IMG/VR virus record: IMGVR_UViG_3300037320_000081
Coordinates: 1 to 35,812 of that record
Direction: 5' to 3' (one strand)
Source: a virus
Length of the DNA stretch: 35,812 nucleotides
Part shown: piece after piece, positions 14,850 through 20,906 of the stretch
Layout: every line of letters begins with the position of its first letter
Position numbering within the stretch: the first letter of the stretch is position 1
Program-made: the position numbers and the translations under genes
The notes under the pieces: model-generated
The model's database searches: none
What the model was told of the DNA's origin: nothing
Seen by the model: the letters and a program-made list of their open reading frames with translations, nothing else

Positions 14850-15356
14850 ATGAACTCACAACAAAGGAAATTTCTAATTGACAAGATCACTGCAAAAGTT
14901 AAAGTCAAGATTGATGAATTAAGCTCTCAAAAAACGGAAACGCCTTCTTTATCTTCCTTTATGATGCATCTTATACTTTCTGACAAGTTTGAGATAAAGT
15001 CAAATGAGGCGCTTAAAAAAAGTCTTAGAGATAAAGCCATTAAAGGACTTTCATCAGCAAGACCTGAAAATTTTCTTGGTGATGCCTCAACTTGGTCACA
15101 AAGTACAAAAAACCAAGTCACTTTTAAACTAGAAGATTTTTTTATTCTTCCTGCGGATTTCCAAAAGGCTCTTGATGACTCTAAGGCTATTAACAAAGAT
15201 ATTCAAGAACAAATCTATCGGCTAAATATTCAAGCTGAAAGCCTTGAGACTCGCATAATGCTAGCTTCTGACAAAACGCTTCAAAAAATGATCAATGAGG
15301 TTGACGACATGGGAGATATTAGTTTACTTCAAACGAAAATAAAACTACTAGAATAG
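14850..15356 (+). CDS. Unknown helical protein, 168 residues
   Basis: The product starts MNSQQRKFLIDKITAKVKVK and is mainly helical. A short conserved-looking block (LSSARPENFLGDAS) is followed by a predicted coiled coil (DDSKAINKDIQEQIYRLNIQ). Similar proteins beginning with a helical RKFLIDKI-type segment occur among small early proteins of Bacteroidota phages, but I know no function. Its 3' end overlaps the strong terminator at 15353-15382, so it closes the plus-strand unit that faces the minus-strand gene. Confidence 0.65.
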   Translation: MNSQQRKFLIDKITAKVKVKIDELSSQKTETPSLSSFMMHLILSDKFEIKSNEALKKSLRDKAIKGLSSARPENFLGDASTWSQSTKNQVTFKLEDFFILPADFQKALDDSKAINKDIQEQIYRLNIQAESLETRIMLASDKTLQKMINEVDDMGDISLLQTKIKLLE

Positions 15357-15382
15357 CCTAAACCCTTCGGGGCTATTTTTTT
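15353..15382 (+). terminator. Intrinsic terminator, plus strand
   Basis: ATAGCC (15353-15358) pairs with GGCTAT (15371-15376). An inner CCC-TTC-GGG tightens the loop, and a T-run follows to 15382. It starts inside the last codon/stop of the upstream gene and ends the unit transcribed from 14600. Confidence 0.85.
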
Positions 15383-15386
15383 GCCC

Positions 15387-15419
15387 AAAAAAAAGGAGCA
15401 GTCATAAACCACTCCTTTT
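15387..15419 (-). terminator. Terminator for the minus-strand gene (partly bidirectional)
   Basis: AAAAGGAG (15391-15398) pairs with CTCCTTTT (15412-15419). Read on the minus strand, the stem is followed by eight T residues (15394-15387), fitting the gene that ends at 15448. On the plus strand only four T follow, so the minus direction is favoured. Confidence 0.75.
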
Positions 15420-15447
15420 CCGCACTACCAAAACATAACCTATACAT

Positions 15448-16935
15448 CTATGAAAATTCTTTCGTCCATGCCAGCATTTCTAAAACTACTTGAGGCATTG
15501 GTTTATTCTTGTCTTTTGTAACCTCTACAGGTGGGTTGAACTCATTTTCAAACCCGACGCAGTTAACCATGTTGTAACCGTTAGTTTTTCCGTTGTCCTG
15601 AGTCTGCCGATAATATCCTAATAGCGAAGAATCCTTTGCCCAAAGCGTTATAACGTCGTGATTGTAGCATAAGTGACCTACTGTAGCACCTGAGAGAATT
15701 TCTCTATCTCCAAACTCCGTGGTTGGATAACTTCGGAAATCAAAGTTAGCCTTGAAAACTAAATACGCATCTACCGCATTTTTTGGAGCGTAGAAAATAG
15801 CTTCGTAGGCTTCAATAGTATAAATGCCATCTTCAGGAAGTTTTGCATCCGTGAAACAGGCTAATTGAAAAGCAAGGTCTAAATTCTTATCATCCCCCCA
15901 TTTGGTCCAATCCGTGTAGTAAGTTCGGTTTTTTTCCTTGATTATGTATCCGGTGTTGTTAATATAGAAAATGTCCCCCGCTTGCGGTTCCTTACCTATG
16001 AAAAATGCCCGACCATTATTCACTGTAACACTTTCGCCTGTAAAAGGTCTAGGTCTTAGCTTGCAGGTATTCCAGTCTAGCAAGCTTTTATTTCGGTCTA
16101 TCTGGAAAGTGAAGCGACCTGAATGGATCAAAAAAGAGCTGTTAGAATTTGAGTCTTTCTGAAAATTGTAATTATTCAGAAACTCAAAGTTCAGCCCTTC
16201 GGTTACCGTAAAGGTATCATCTTTGAAAATACCTTTGACTAACGTCTTATTATCTCCCCACTTTTTTAGGTTGGTATAATCTGCATTAACATTGTCAAGC
16301 GTGACGTTGAGAACGCATCCAGGGTAAGGATTCTTGGCATCCATAAGACCGACACCTTTGAATTTCCAGTCTACCAATGCGATATTATTTTCGCTTAGAC
16401 CTCCGTACACAAAGCCTATTCCAAACCCTCCATTTTCTCCGTTATCGTTGTTTTTGATGACTACTGCCCACTTTGCGTTTGGGTCTTGAGCTGACCTGAA
16501 AAGCGAGGGCATCCAAGGTTGAGTACTATATATTTGCTTTGGTTGGGAGATGTGAACGTTTTGAATTAAGATTTCAGCACCGTTTTTCAGTGTGATTAGG
16601 TGACCGCTTTGAGTTGCTTTTTCTGTGTCGTAATTCTCAATTCCAATTATGAGCTTTGCAAATCCATCCTTGCAGTAGATTATTTTTCTGCTTGAAATAT
16701 TGACAGAGCTTACATGGTCTACTATATACGTATAACCATCTTTGAGTTCAAAAAATACCTCCTTACTTGACAAAAAATCGTAAAAATTATCAGTTATGTT
16801 TAAATTTTTAGGAGTTGAAACCTCATCTTCTTTAGCTTCCGGAACCGGGGTTACTGATTCGGTAACAAGTTCAGGAGTCCAAAGACCCTCAAATTTTCCT
16901 AGTCCTTCAATTTTTAGTTCTATCTTTCTGTTCAT
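15448..16935 (-). CDS. Large unknown beta-rich protein, 495 residues
   Basis: This is the only large minus-strand gene. The start ATG at 16935 is preceded by AACAAA and AGAGCG, the same leader elements as the plus-strand early genes. The sequence is strand-rich with repeats of the type seen in right-handed beta-helix proteins (VSSVNISSRKIIYCKDG, GHLITLKNGAEILIQNVHIS, NPYPGCVLNVTLDNVNADY) and many Trp/Tyr/Asn residues (TDWTKWGDDKNLDLAF). Two W-G-D-(D/N)-K motifs recur (KKWGDNKTL, TKWGDDKNL), hinting at an internal duplication. No signal peptide. A glycan-binding or depolymerase-type fold is possible, but I recognise no catalytic motif and it is not in the tail operon. It may be a moron-like gene expressed on its own. 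Confidence 0.75.
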   Translation of the reverse strand: MNRKIELKIEGLGKFEGLWTPELVTESVTPVPEAKEDEVSTPKNLNITDNFYDFLSSKEVFFELKDGYTYIVDHVSSVNISSRKIIYCKDGFAKLIIGIENYDTEKATQSGHLITLKNGAEILIQNVHISQPKQIYSTQPWMPSLFRSAQDPNAKWAVVIKNNDNGENGGFGIGFVYGGLSENNIALVDWKFKGVGLMDAKNPYPGCVLNVTLDNVNADYTNLKKWGDNKTLVKGIFKDDTFTVTEGLNFEFLNNYNFQKDSNSNSSFLIHSGRFTFQIDRNKSLLDWNTCKLRPRPFTGESVTVNNGRAFFIGKEPQAGDIFYINNTGYIIKEKNRTYYTDWTKWGDDKNLDLAFQLACFTDAKLPEDGIYTIEAYEAIFYAPKNAVDAYLVFKANFDFRSYPTTEFGDREILSGATVGHLCYNHDVITLWAKDSSLLGYYRQTQDNGKTNGYNMVNCVGFENEFNPPVEVTKDKNKPMPQVVLEMLAWTKEFS

Positions 16936-17000
16936 CGCTCTTTTTTTTGTTTATGCAATCTACAGAATAATTTGATTAAAAATAGCTATCTTTATATCGA

Positions 17001-17061
17001 AGGTCGCTCTTTGTTTAGTTTTGTGATTGGTCCCGGTTGTGAAAATAATCGGGATTTTTTT
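17001..17061 (+). ncRNA. Candidate small RNA with intrinsic terminator, complementary to the leader motif
   Basis: A -7-like TATCTTTA lies at 16987-16994 and a terminator follows: TCCCG (17031-17035) pairs with CGGGA (17050-17054) before seven T. No gene ends here on the plus strand, so the terminator needs another transcript. The 5' part contains GGTCGCTCTTTGTTTAG, the reverse complement of the leader element AAACAAAGAGCGA used before several start codons. No clear -33 TTG is present at the right distance. The alternative is a degenerate second leader for a lost minus-strand gene. Confidence 0.35.
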
Positions 17062-17070
17062 ATGTCAAGT

Positions 17071-17149
17071 TTGTAATTATTAAATAAATTGTTTAATATT
17101 ACATAAGCAAATGAGGAACGGTCTTCAACTGCAAACAAAAGCGATCATG
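17071..17149 (+). promoter_or_regulatory. Promoter, copy 3, and leader
   Basis: TTG at 17071-17073 and TAATATTA at 17094-17101, 20 bases apart, surround the shared spacer ATTAAATAAATTGTTTAAT (17079-17097). The leader differs from copies 1 and 2 but ends with AACAAAAGCGATC before the ATG at 17147. It drives the first early genes. Confidence 0.75.
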
Positions 17150-17401
17150 ACAAATTTAGATTTAGAGAACTCAAAAAAAATACAAGAAACACTAACAAAG
17201 CTACGTGGAAATTTAGAAGACAAGTCTTGGGAGATTAGGGATGGGTTTGAGACAACGCAAACTTGGAATGATAGACAAGATATTTTGGTTTTAAAATTAG
17301 AGCAGTTAGTAAATGAATGCTCCAGGGAAGTTTTAGCCGCGATAATAACTAATCGTGTTTTTGACGGGCACTACTCAGAAAAAAATACTCTTTTTTATTG
17401 A
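17147..17401 (+). CDS. Unknown early protein, 84 residues
   Basis: I choose ATG 17147 rather than the in-frame ATG 17111, because 17147 is preceded by AAAGCGATC like other early starts and 17111 would lie only about 10 bases after the -7 element. The product MTNLDLENSKKIQETLTKLR is helical and charged, with a Trp pair (SWEIRDGFETTQTW) and an end KNTLFY. It is the first gene of the early operon and lies upstream of an XRE regulator. No family recognised. Confidence 0.65.
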   Translation: MTNLDLENSKKIQETLTKLRGNLEDKSWEIRDGFETTQTWNDRQDILVLKLEQLVNECSREVLAAIITNRVFDGHYSEKNTLFY

Positions 17402-17410
17402 TCTAAACAA

Positions 17411-17427
17411 AACCGCCCTTCGGGGTT
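17411..17427 (+). promoter_or_regulatory. Small hairpin in the leader of the next gene
   Basis: CCC-TTC-GGG with flanking AAC/GTT pairs forms a compact hairpin just after the 17401 stop, without a T-run. The same CCCTTCGGGG core is used in the terminator at 15353. It may stabilise or attenuate the message. Confidence 0.35.
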
Positions 17428-17433
17428 ACACAA

Positions 17434-17712
17434 ATGCAAACACAACAAACTAAGCAAATCACTGTCTCTCATACTATCGGTAATACCGAGTATGATTTTG
17501 AGGTTCAGATTACCTATACAGTAGATATAGAAGAGGGTGACTTCATGCACCCTACCTTTTCCGATACCATTATTGATCGGGTTGAGTATGTGGGCAAGAC
17601 GCTTGCTTATAACTATATGTCAAATAAAAATGAAGTAGTCACCAGCACGGTATTACTAGCGGAAATAAGAAAGTTAATAGATTGGGAATTTGAACTAGAG
17701 AAAAACTTATGA
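17434..17712 (+). CDS. Unknown early protein, 92 residues
   Basis: The product starts MQTQQTKQITVSHTIGNTEY and is beta-rich in its first half with many acidic residues (VDIEEGDFMHPTFSD), then a helical end (TVLLAEIRKLIDWEFELEKN). It follows a small hairpin and is coupled (ATGA) to the XRE-type regulator downstream. No membrane segment or known motif. Coupling suggests it works with the regulator or is simply the leader gene of that pair. Confidence 0.65.
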   Translation: MQTQQTKQITVSHTIGNTEYDFEVQITYTVDIEEGDFMHPTFSDTIIDRVEYVGKTLAYNYMSNKNEVVTSTVLLAEIRKLIDWEFELEKNL

Positions 17713-17957
17713 TACTAAGAATAGAAGAAGCGTTAATTCGCTTCAATTCCACATCGGAAAAGACGATTACAATACCGCAACTTGGCGCGGCACTTTGGCC
17801 TGATAGCGCAGAGGTCACTCAAATGGTTTCTGCTTACAAGTTAGTTCGAGGCGAAACCACTAGAATACCGCTTCGCATGATTCGAATCATTTGCGATAAA
17901 TTAGAATGCAGTCCTAACTTTCTTTGCGGATTTGATGAAAATAAATTCGATTGGTAG
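17709..17957 (+). CDS. XRE/Cro-like helix-turn-helix regulator
   Basis: The 82-residue product fits a one-domain Cro/CI-type DNA-binding protein. After a first helix (RIEEALIRFN), the helix-turn-helix region lies about residues 22-60 (TIPQLGAALWPDSAEVTQMV, YKLVRGETTRIPLRMI). The closing RMIRIICDKLECSPNFLCGF is typical of XRE proteins (a helix then S-P-x-F-L-x-G). It is followed after its stop directly by the -33 element of promoter copy 4. It could act as an early or Cro-like repressor on the repeated promoters, whose shared spacer is an obvious candidate operator. That last point is inference. Confidence 0.75.
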   Translation: MILRIEEALIRFNSTSEKTITIPQLGAALWPDSAEVTQMVSAYKLVRGETTRIPLRMIRIICDKLECSPNFLCGFDENKFDW

Positions 17958-18028
17958 TTGTAAATATTAAATAAATTGTTTAATTTTATGTTATAGCAAT
18001 TCAGCTATAACAAACCAAGAGCGACAAA
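17958..18028 (+). promoter_or_regulatory. Promoter plus conserved leader, copy 4
   Basis: TTG at 17958-17960 and TAATTTTA at 17981-17988 are 20 bases apart, with spacer ATTAAATAAATTGTTTAAT (17966-17984). The leader TTATAGCAATTCAGCTATAA and AACAAACCAAGAGCGAC precede ATG 18029. The leader matches copies 1 and 2 most closely. Confidence 0.75.
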
Positions 18029-18289
18029 ATGAAAACTCAAAAATTAAACATCAGAGGTACGGAAATAAATAAGATTTCGTTTTCAGAGATTGAATTGTCT
18101 TTAGAAGAAAAAGGTCTTAATGTAGATCATATCTTTGTTTTACTTGCAGATCAAAGCGAATTTGTTTATGTGAGTAACGGATTTTTAAGAGGTTTAAATT
18201 CCACTGAAAACGAAGTTGGTGAATGGCACCACTATTTTACAAAAGATATTGACGGCCACTTTATTGCAGGAAAATTAAATTTTAACTAA
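18029..18289 (+). CDS. Unknown early protein, 86 residues
   Basis: It starts behind promoter copy 4. The product MKTQKLNIRGTEINKISFSE is mixed alpha/beta, with EFVYVSNGFLRGLN in the middle and ending FTKDIDGHFIAGKLNFN. No membrane segment or known motif. As first gene of the unit leading to the Rad52-like protein it may be an early regulator or a host-takeover protein. Confidence 0.65.
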   Translation: MKTQKLNIRGTEINKISFSEIELSLEEKGLNVDHIFVLLADQSEFVYVSNGFLRGLNSTENEVGEWHHYFTKDIDGHFIAGKLNFN

Positions 18290-18302
18290 ACAAAAAGCGA
18301 AA

Positions 18303-18596
18303 ATGAAAATTACAGTAAACACAACACAGGAAAGGGAAATAGAAATCCCTAAGTTTTTCAGGATAGGGCGACACTCGTATAAACTTAGCAGCAATAACGA
18401 ATATGTTACTGAGGTCAGCCTATACAAATTCCATGCAGAGGCCATTGATTTAGCAATATTCCCTACGCTACGGGTCGAAATGATTAGATACGTATCAGCC
18501 ATTGGAAGAGAGGTAATAACTCCTATAACTGAGCAGGAGTTCAATAACGACCTTTGCCAAGTCCTAACTGAAATAGAGAAGTTGACTGAGCTATGA
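18303..18596 (+). CDS. Unknown early protein, 97 residues
   Basis: The ATG is preceded by AAACAAAAAGCGAAA, the start-proximal element found before several genes here. The product begins MKITVNTTQEREIEIPKFFR and has a beta N-terminal half and a helical C-terminus (EQEFNNDLCQVLTEIEKLTE). It overlaps the Rad52-like gene by four bases, so it is probably made with the recombination functions. Similar small proteins with an EIEIPKFFR-type opening precede recombination genes in other Bacteroidota phages, but their role is unknown to me. Confidence 0.65.
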   Translation: MKITVNTTQEREIEIPKFFRIGRHSYKLSSNNEYVTEVSLYKFHAEAIDLAIFPTLRVEMIRYVSAIGREVITPITEQEFNNDLCQVLTEIEKLTEL

Positions 18597-19216
18597 ATTT
18601 AAAATATTATGACCTTCTGAAAGATGTTCCCGATAGCTCTCTAAGAGAGATTCAGGCAGGCAGACTAAAAGGTAAGTCTGATATAAATCCTCAATGGAGA
18701 ATACAAAAGCTTACAGAGGTATTCGGAGTGTGTGGTATAGGTTGGAAATTCACAGTAGAAAAGCAATGGATAGAACCAACCGCAACATGTGAAACGGCGT
18801 GTTTTGTAAACATAAATCTATTTGTAAAGATAGAAGATATTTGGAGTGATGGAATACCCGGAAATGGTGGATCAATGTTTATTGCAAATGAAAGGAATGG
18901 GCCTTTTGTTTCTGACGAATGTTTTAAGATGGCTACAACCGACGCAATAGGAACAGCTGCAAAGATGCTTGGATTGGCTTCCGATGTCTACATGGGCCTT
19001 AAAAATAAGAACATTGGCCCACAAACAAAGTACGATAAAAAAGAGGATCTAACTCCGCAAAAAGTTGACGCAAGACCTTGGCTTAACAAAGATGAAAAGT
19101 TAGACGCTGCGATCCAGTATCTAATTTCAGGAGGCAACATAGCTAAGATTGAAGAGAGCTATAAAATCAGTAAAGAGGTCAGGGAATCACTAAGTCAAAC
19201 AATCAACAAACTATGA
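18593..19216 (+). CDS. Rad52-like single-strand DNA annealing protein
   Basis: This 207-residue protein would anneal complementary single strands in phage recombination and replication. The core fits the Rad52/Sak superfamily: residues about 35-105 form the beta sheet (YDLLKDVPDSSLREIQAGRL at the start; WKFTVEKQWIEPTATCETAC), followed by the typical helix DECFKMATTDAIGTAAKMLG and LASDVYMG (about 104-130). The helix phrase A-x-T-D-A-I-G-x-A-x-K-x-L-G is the family signature. The C-terminal 70 residues are a helical tail that may bind partner proteins. It is coupled to the genes before and after by ATGA overlaps, including Gp157. Confidence 0.8.
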   Translation: MNLKYYDLLKDVPDSSLREIQAGRLKGKSDINPQWRIQKLTEVFGVCGIGWKFTVEKQWIEPTATCETACFVNINLFVKIEDIWSDGIPGNGGSMFIANERNGPFVSDECFKMATTDAIGTAAKMLGLASDVYMGLKNKNIGPQTKYDKKEDLTPQKVDARPWLNKDEKLDAAIQYLISGGNIAKIEESYKISKEVRESLSQTINKL

Positions 19217-19698
19217 AATCATTATATATCATATCAGAGGAGGCTAGAAATCTAGCCTCCTTCTTGGAAGATGGCGAACTATCTCAAGAGGTGGAAACCG
19301 CTCTGGTAATTAACCAAAGCGAGCTACAGGAAAAGGCTATTAATTACGGCTACGTAGTCAAGAGTTTTGAGGGGGAAGTGTCGCTTATAAGCGAAGAAAT
19401 CAAGCGATTGACAGCGATTAAGAAAGCCAAAGAAAGTGCGATTGATCGTATGAAAGACGCTGTATTATCAGCTATGCAAATCTATTCAATTGAAAAAGTT
19501 TCGTCTCCTATGCTGAATATAAGTGTGAGAAGAACTGAGTCGATTGAAGTCCCCTTGGTTGAGCTGCTAGACGCTAGGTTTGTGACTGAAAAAATTGTAA
19601 AGTCAGCGGACAAGATTGGGATTAAAAAAGCTATCAAGGACGGTGAAATAATTGAAGGGGCTTTCATTCAGGCTAATTATAATCTGCAGATCAAATGA
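19213..19698 (+). CDS. Siphovirus Gp157 family protein
   Basis: The 161-residue product matches the Gp157 family in layout. There is an N-terminal helix with acidic residues (EARNLASFLEDGELSQEVET), a long coiled coil (about 45-90: VVKSFEGEVSLISEEIKRLT, IKKAKESAIDRMKDAVLSAM), and a beta C-terminus with the family phrase LNISVRRTESIEV and later IKKAIKDGEIIEGAFI. Gp157 proteins are found beside phage recombination genes, and one was linked to phage resistance in Streptococcus thermophilus, but their biochemical role is unclear. Four-base overlaps on both sides put it in the recombination operon. Confidence 0.85.
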   Translation: MKSLYIISEEARNLASFLEDGELSQEVETALVINQSELQEKAINYGYVVKSFEGEVSLISEEIKRLTAIKKAKESAIDRMKDAVLSAMQIYSIEKVSSPMLNISVRRTESIEVPLVELLDARFVTEKIVKSADKIGIKKAIKDGEIIEGAFIQANYNLQIK

Positions 19699-20027
19699 TT
19701 AGATCAGAGGTATTTAATCGGGATTGCCTGGAGGCTATGAAAGAGTTTCCAGATGGTTTTATTAAGCCTTTAATCTGGGATGATGAAACTAAAATCAAAC
19801 ACGTTTATAAGTGTGTTTCGGCCACTTATGTAAACTTACCAGTTCAAGGCGATTTGAAATCTCATATTGCTATTTGCGATGAAGATAATTACGGTTTCAA
19901 TGCTACTTTATGGATGATGAATGGAGGTTATAGTATTTGTAGCCATTGTAAAAATATTGAAGAGGCAAAGTTAGAGTCTGAAAAATGGTGGGTTAATTTT
20001 GTTAGCGGGTTTTTAAATTTAATTTAA
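19695..20027 (+). CDS. Chimeric small protein: methyltransferase N-terminus joined to an unrelated domain
   Basis: The 110-residue product opens MIRSEVFNRDCLEAMKEFPD, which is how many DNA adenine/cytosine-N4 methyltransferases begin (strand, D-C-L-E-x-M-K, P-D-G). The expected DPPY motif should follow within about 15 residues but does not. Instead the sequence changes to a small beta domain with CDEDNYGFNATLWMMNGGYS, CSHC and KNIEEAKLESEKWW. I infer a deletion that fused the first about 22 codons of a methyltransferase gene to a following gene and kept the ATGA coupling to Gp157. The product may be functional as the second domain only. It cannot be a methyltransferase. Confidence 0.6.
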   Translation: MIRSEVFNRDCLEAMKEFPDGFIKPLIWDDETKIKHVYKCVSATYVNLPVQGDLKSHIAICDEDNYGFNATLWMMNGGYSICSHCKNIEEAKLESEKWWVNFVSGFLNLI

Positions 20028-20039
20028 CATTATTCTAAA

Positions 20040-20318
20040 ATGGTATCACAAACACAACTGAAAGAGGTAAAGCGGCTATTTGAACAGAATAAAAGCTACA
20101 ATGAAATAAGCTCAAAAACCGGGCTTACAAATGGTCAGATTTGGCATCTAGTCAGAAAGCGGCTTAGGACTAGCAGATACGATTGCAGCAAGTTTACAGC
20201 GGCTGAATTAGCTACTATCAGGGGACTAAGCGCGGAGGGTAAGAACTCCGCGGATATCGGAATCAAGATGGGGTATAGCTCCAGCAAGGTTAAGTATCAG
20301 TTGTTGAAAATGATATGA
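20040..20318 (+). CDS. Small protein with two helix-turn-helix-like units
   Basis: The 92-residue product has a first unit at residues 5-40 (QLKEVKRLFEQNKSYNEISS, KTGLTNGQIWHLVRKR) and a second at 50-90 (TAAELATIRGLSAEGKNSAD, IGIKMGYSSSKVKYQLLK). Each reads as helix, helix, turn, recognition helix, as in Sigma-70 region 4 or resolvase-type domains. It is basic and probably binds DNA. It overlaps the next small gene by four bases. Its function, as transcription factor or replication accessory, is not shown by sequence. Confidence 0.65.
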   Translation: MVSQTQLKEVKRLFEQNKSYNEISSKTGLTNGQIWHLVRKRLRTSRYDCSKFTAAELATIRGLSAEGKNSADIGIKMGYSSSKVKYQLLKMI

Positions 20319-20491
20319 CTGAAAGCAAAAAAGAAAACATACTAGCCCAAATCGAAGTCTTGAAAGCTACCCTGGTAGGTGAAATGTTTGCTGATATGGA
20401 GGCAAAGGATCGGATTCACAATCTGCAAATGGAGCTGAAAGGAGTCAAGCCTGAAGGATCTGATTTTGATTGTCTGGGCTGTGGGAGTTGA
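20315..20491 (+). CDS. Small coiled protein with C-terminal CLGCGS, 58 residues
   Basis: The ATG overlaps the previous stop (ATGA) and the frame ends TGA at 20489-20491. The product has two short helices (KKENILAQIEVLKATLVGEM, AKDRIHNLQMELKGVK) that would form a hairpin, then FDCLGCGS at the end. The closing C-x-x-C could bind metal or be a redox pair, or may act only when paired in a dimer. Small proteins of this shape are found in Bacteroidota phage early regions. No function known. Confidence 0.6.
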   Translation: MTESKKENILAQIEVLKATLVGEMFADMEAKDRIHNLQMELKGVKPEGSDFDCLGCGS

Positions 20492-20505
20492 ATTAATGTT
20501 TTAAC

Positions 20506-20523
20506 TCCATCGAAATCGATGGA
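20506..20523 (+). promoter_or_regulatory. Perfect hairpin upstream of the TGA-interrupted gene
   Basis: TCCATCG (20506-20512) pairs with CGATGGA (20517-20523) around AAAT. No T-run follows, so it is not a terminator. It sits 12 bases before the ATG of the interrupted helix-turn-helix gene and could be a protein-binding or translation-control element. Confidence 0.45.
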
Positions 20524-20535
20524 ATTAGAAATAAA

Positions 20536-20721
20536 ATGAAAAACAAAACATGAACCGAACCCGAAATCCAGATCGTAAGAGATAACTTTCTGATGTCGCT
20601 TGAAGAGCTTTCTGAGCTGGTAGGAAGGAGCAAGACGTCAGTACTTAACATGAAATACAAGCTCAAGAATCAGGGATTTAAGGATGATAGAGTTTATGTT
20701 TGGGATTTAAAAAGGGTTTAA
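20536..20721 (+). pseudogene. Helix-turn-helix/Myb-like gene with in-frame TGA at codon 6
   Basis: From ATG 20536 the frame reads M-K-N-K-T-stop-TEPEIQIVRDNF, then MSLEELSELVGRSKTSVLNM and ends KDDRVYVWDLKRV with TAA at 20719-20721. Proteins of this type begin K-x-W-T-x-x-E, so TGA at 20551-20553 stands where TGG (Trp) is expected. The rest of the frame is intact and the helix-turn-helix signature (LSELVGRSKTSV) is clear. Possible explanations are a recent nonsense mutation, a sequencing error, readthrough, or restart at ATG 20593 giving 42 residues. The genome uses TGA as a normal stop elsewhere, so codon reassignment is unlikely. Confidence 0.6.
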
Positions 20722-20737
20722 AACGCCCTTTTTTTTT
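20711..20737 (+). terminator. Intrinsic terminator after the interrupted gene
   Basis: AAAGGG (20711-20716) pairs with CCCTTT (20726-20731), followed by a T-run to 20737. It overlaps the final codons of the helix-turn-helix frame and separates the recombination operon from the replication genes. Confidence 0.7.
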
Positions 20738-20765
20738 GATTATCTAGTTTAAAATATTAAATTAC
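20736..20765 (+). promoter_or_regulatory. Candidate promoter before the primase-helicase unit
   Basis: TTG at 20736-20738 and TAAATTAC at 20758-20765, with 19 bases between, are a partial match to the Bacteroidota promoter pattern. It directly follows a terminator, so a new start of transcription is expected here. The leader to the ATG at 20769 would be nearly absent unless the next start is used. Confidence 0.4.
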
Positions 20766-20768
20766 ATT

Positions 20769-20906
20769 ATGGAATATATACCCGTAAAAGAATATGCGGA
20801 ACTGGCTAACATTACAGTTCAAGCGGTCTACCAACGAATTAAAAAAAAGCGATTGGATTATAAGAAGATTGGATCTTTTCACCTTGTAAAGAATAACAAT
20901 GTCTAA
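20769..20906 (+). CDS. Small excisionase/MerR-type helix-turn-helix protein, 45 residues
   Basis: The product MEYIPVKEYAELANITVQAV, then YQRIKKKRLDYKKIGSFHLV, is a typical minimal winged-helix DNA-binding protein: helix (VKEYAELAN), turn, recognition helix (TVQAVYQRIKKK), then a wing-like strand pair (YKKIGSFHLV). It overlaps the primase-helicase gene by eight bases, so it is made with it. It may recognise the replication origin or control the unit. A role as a true excisionase is unlikely because there is no integrase. Confidence 0.7.
   Translation: MEYIPVKEYAELANITVQAVYQRIKKKRLDYKKIGSFHLVKNNNV

Noticed and set aside
17111-17146. Upstream ATG for the 84-residue early protein
   Set aside because: It lies about 10 bases after the -7 element and lacks the leader; 17147 has the conserved leader.
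20551-20553. Reassignment of TGA to tryptophan in this genome
   Set aside because: Many clear genes end in TGA (for example at 20316-20318 and 25669-25671) and tryptophan is coded by TGG throughout.
20769-20906. Excisionase indicating a temperate phage
   Set aside because: No integrase or attachment site pair is found; the fold is shared by many small regulators.
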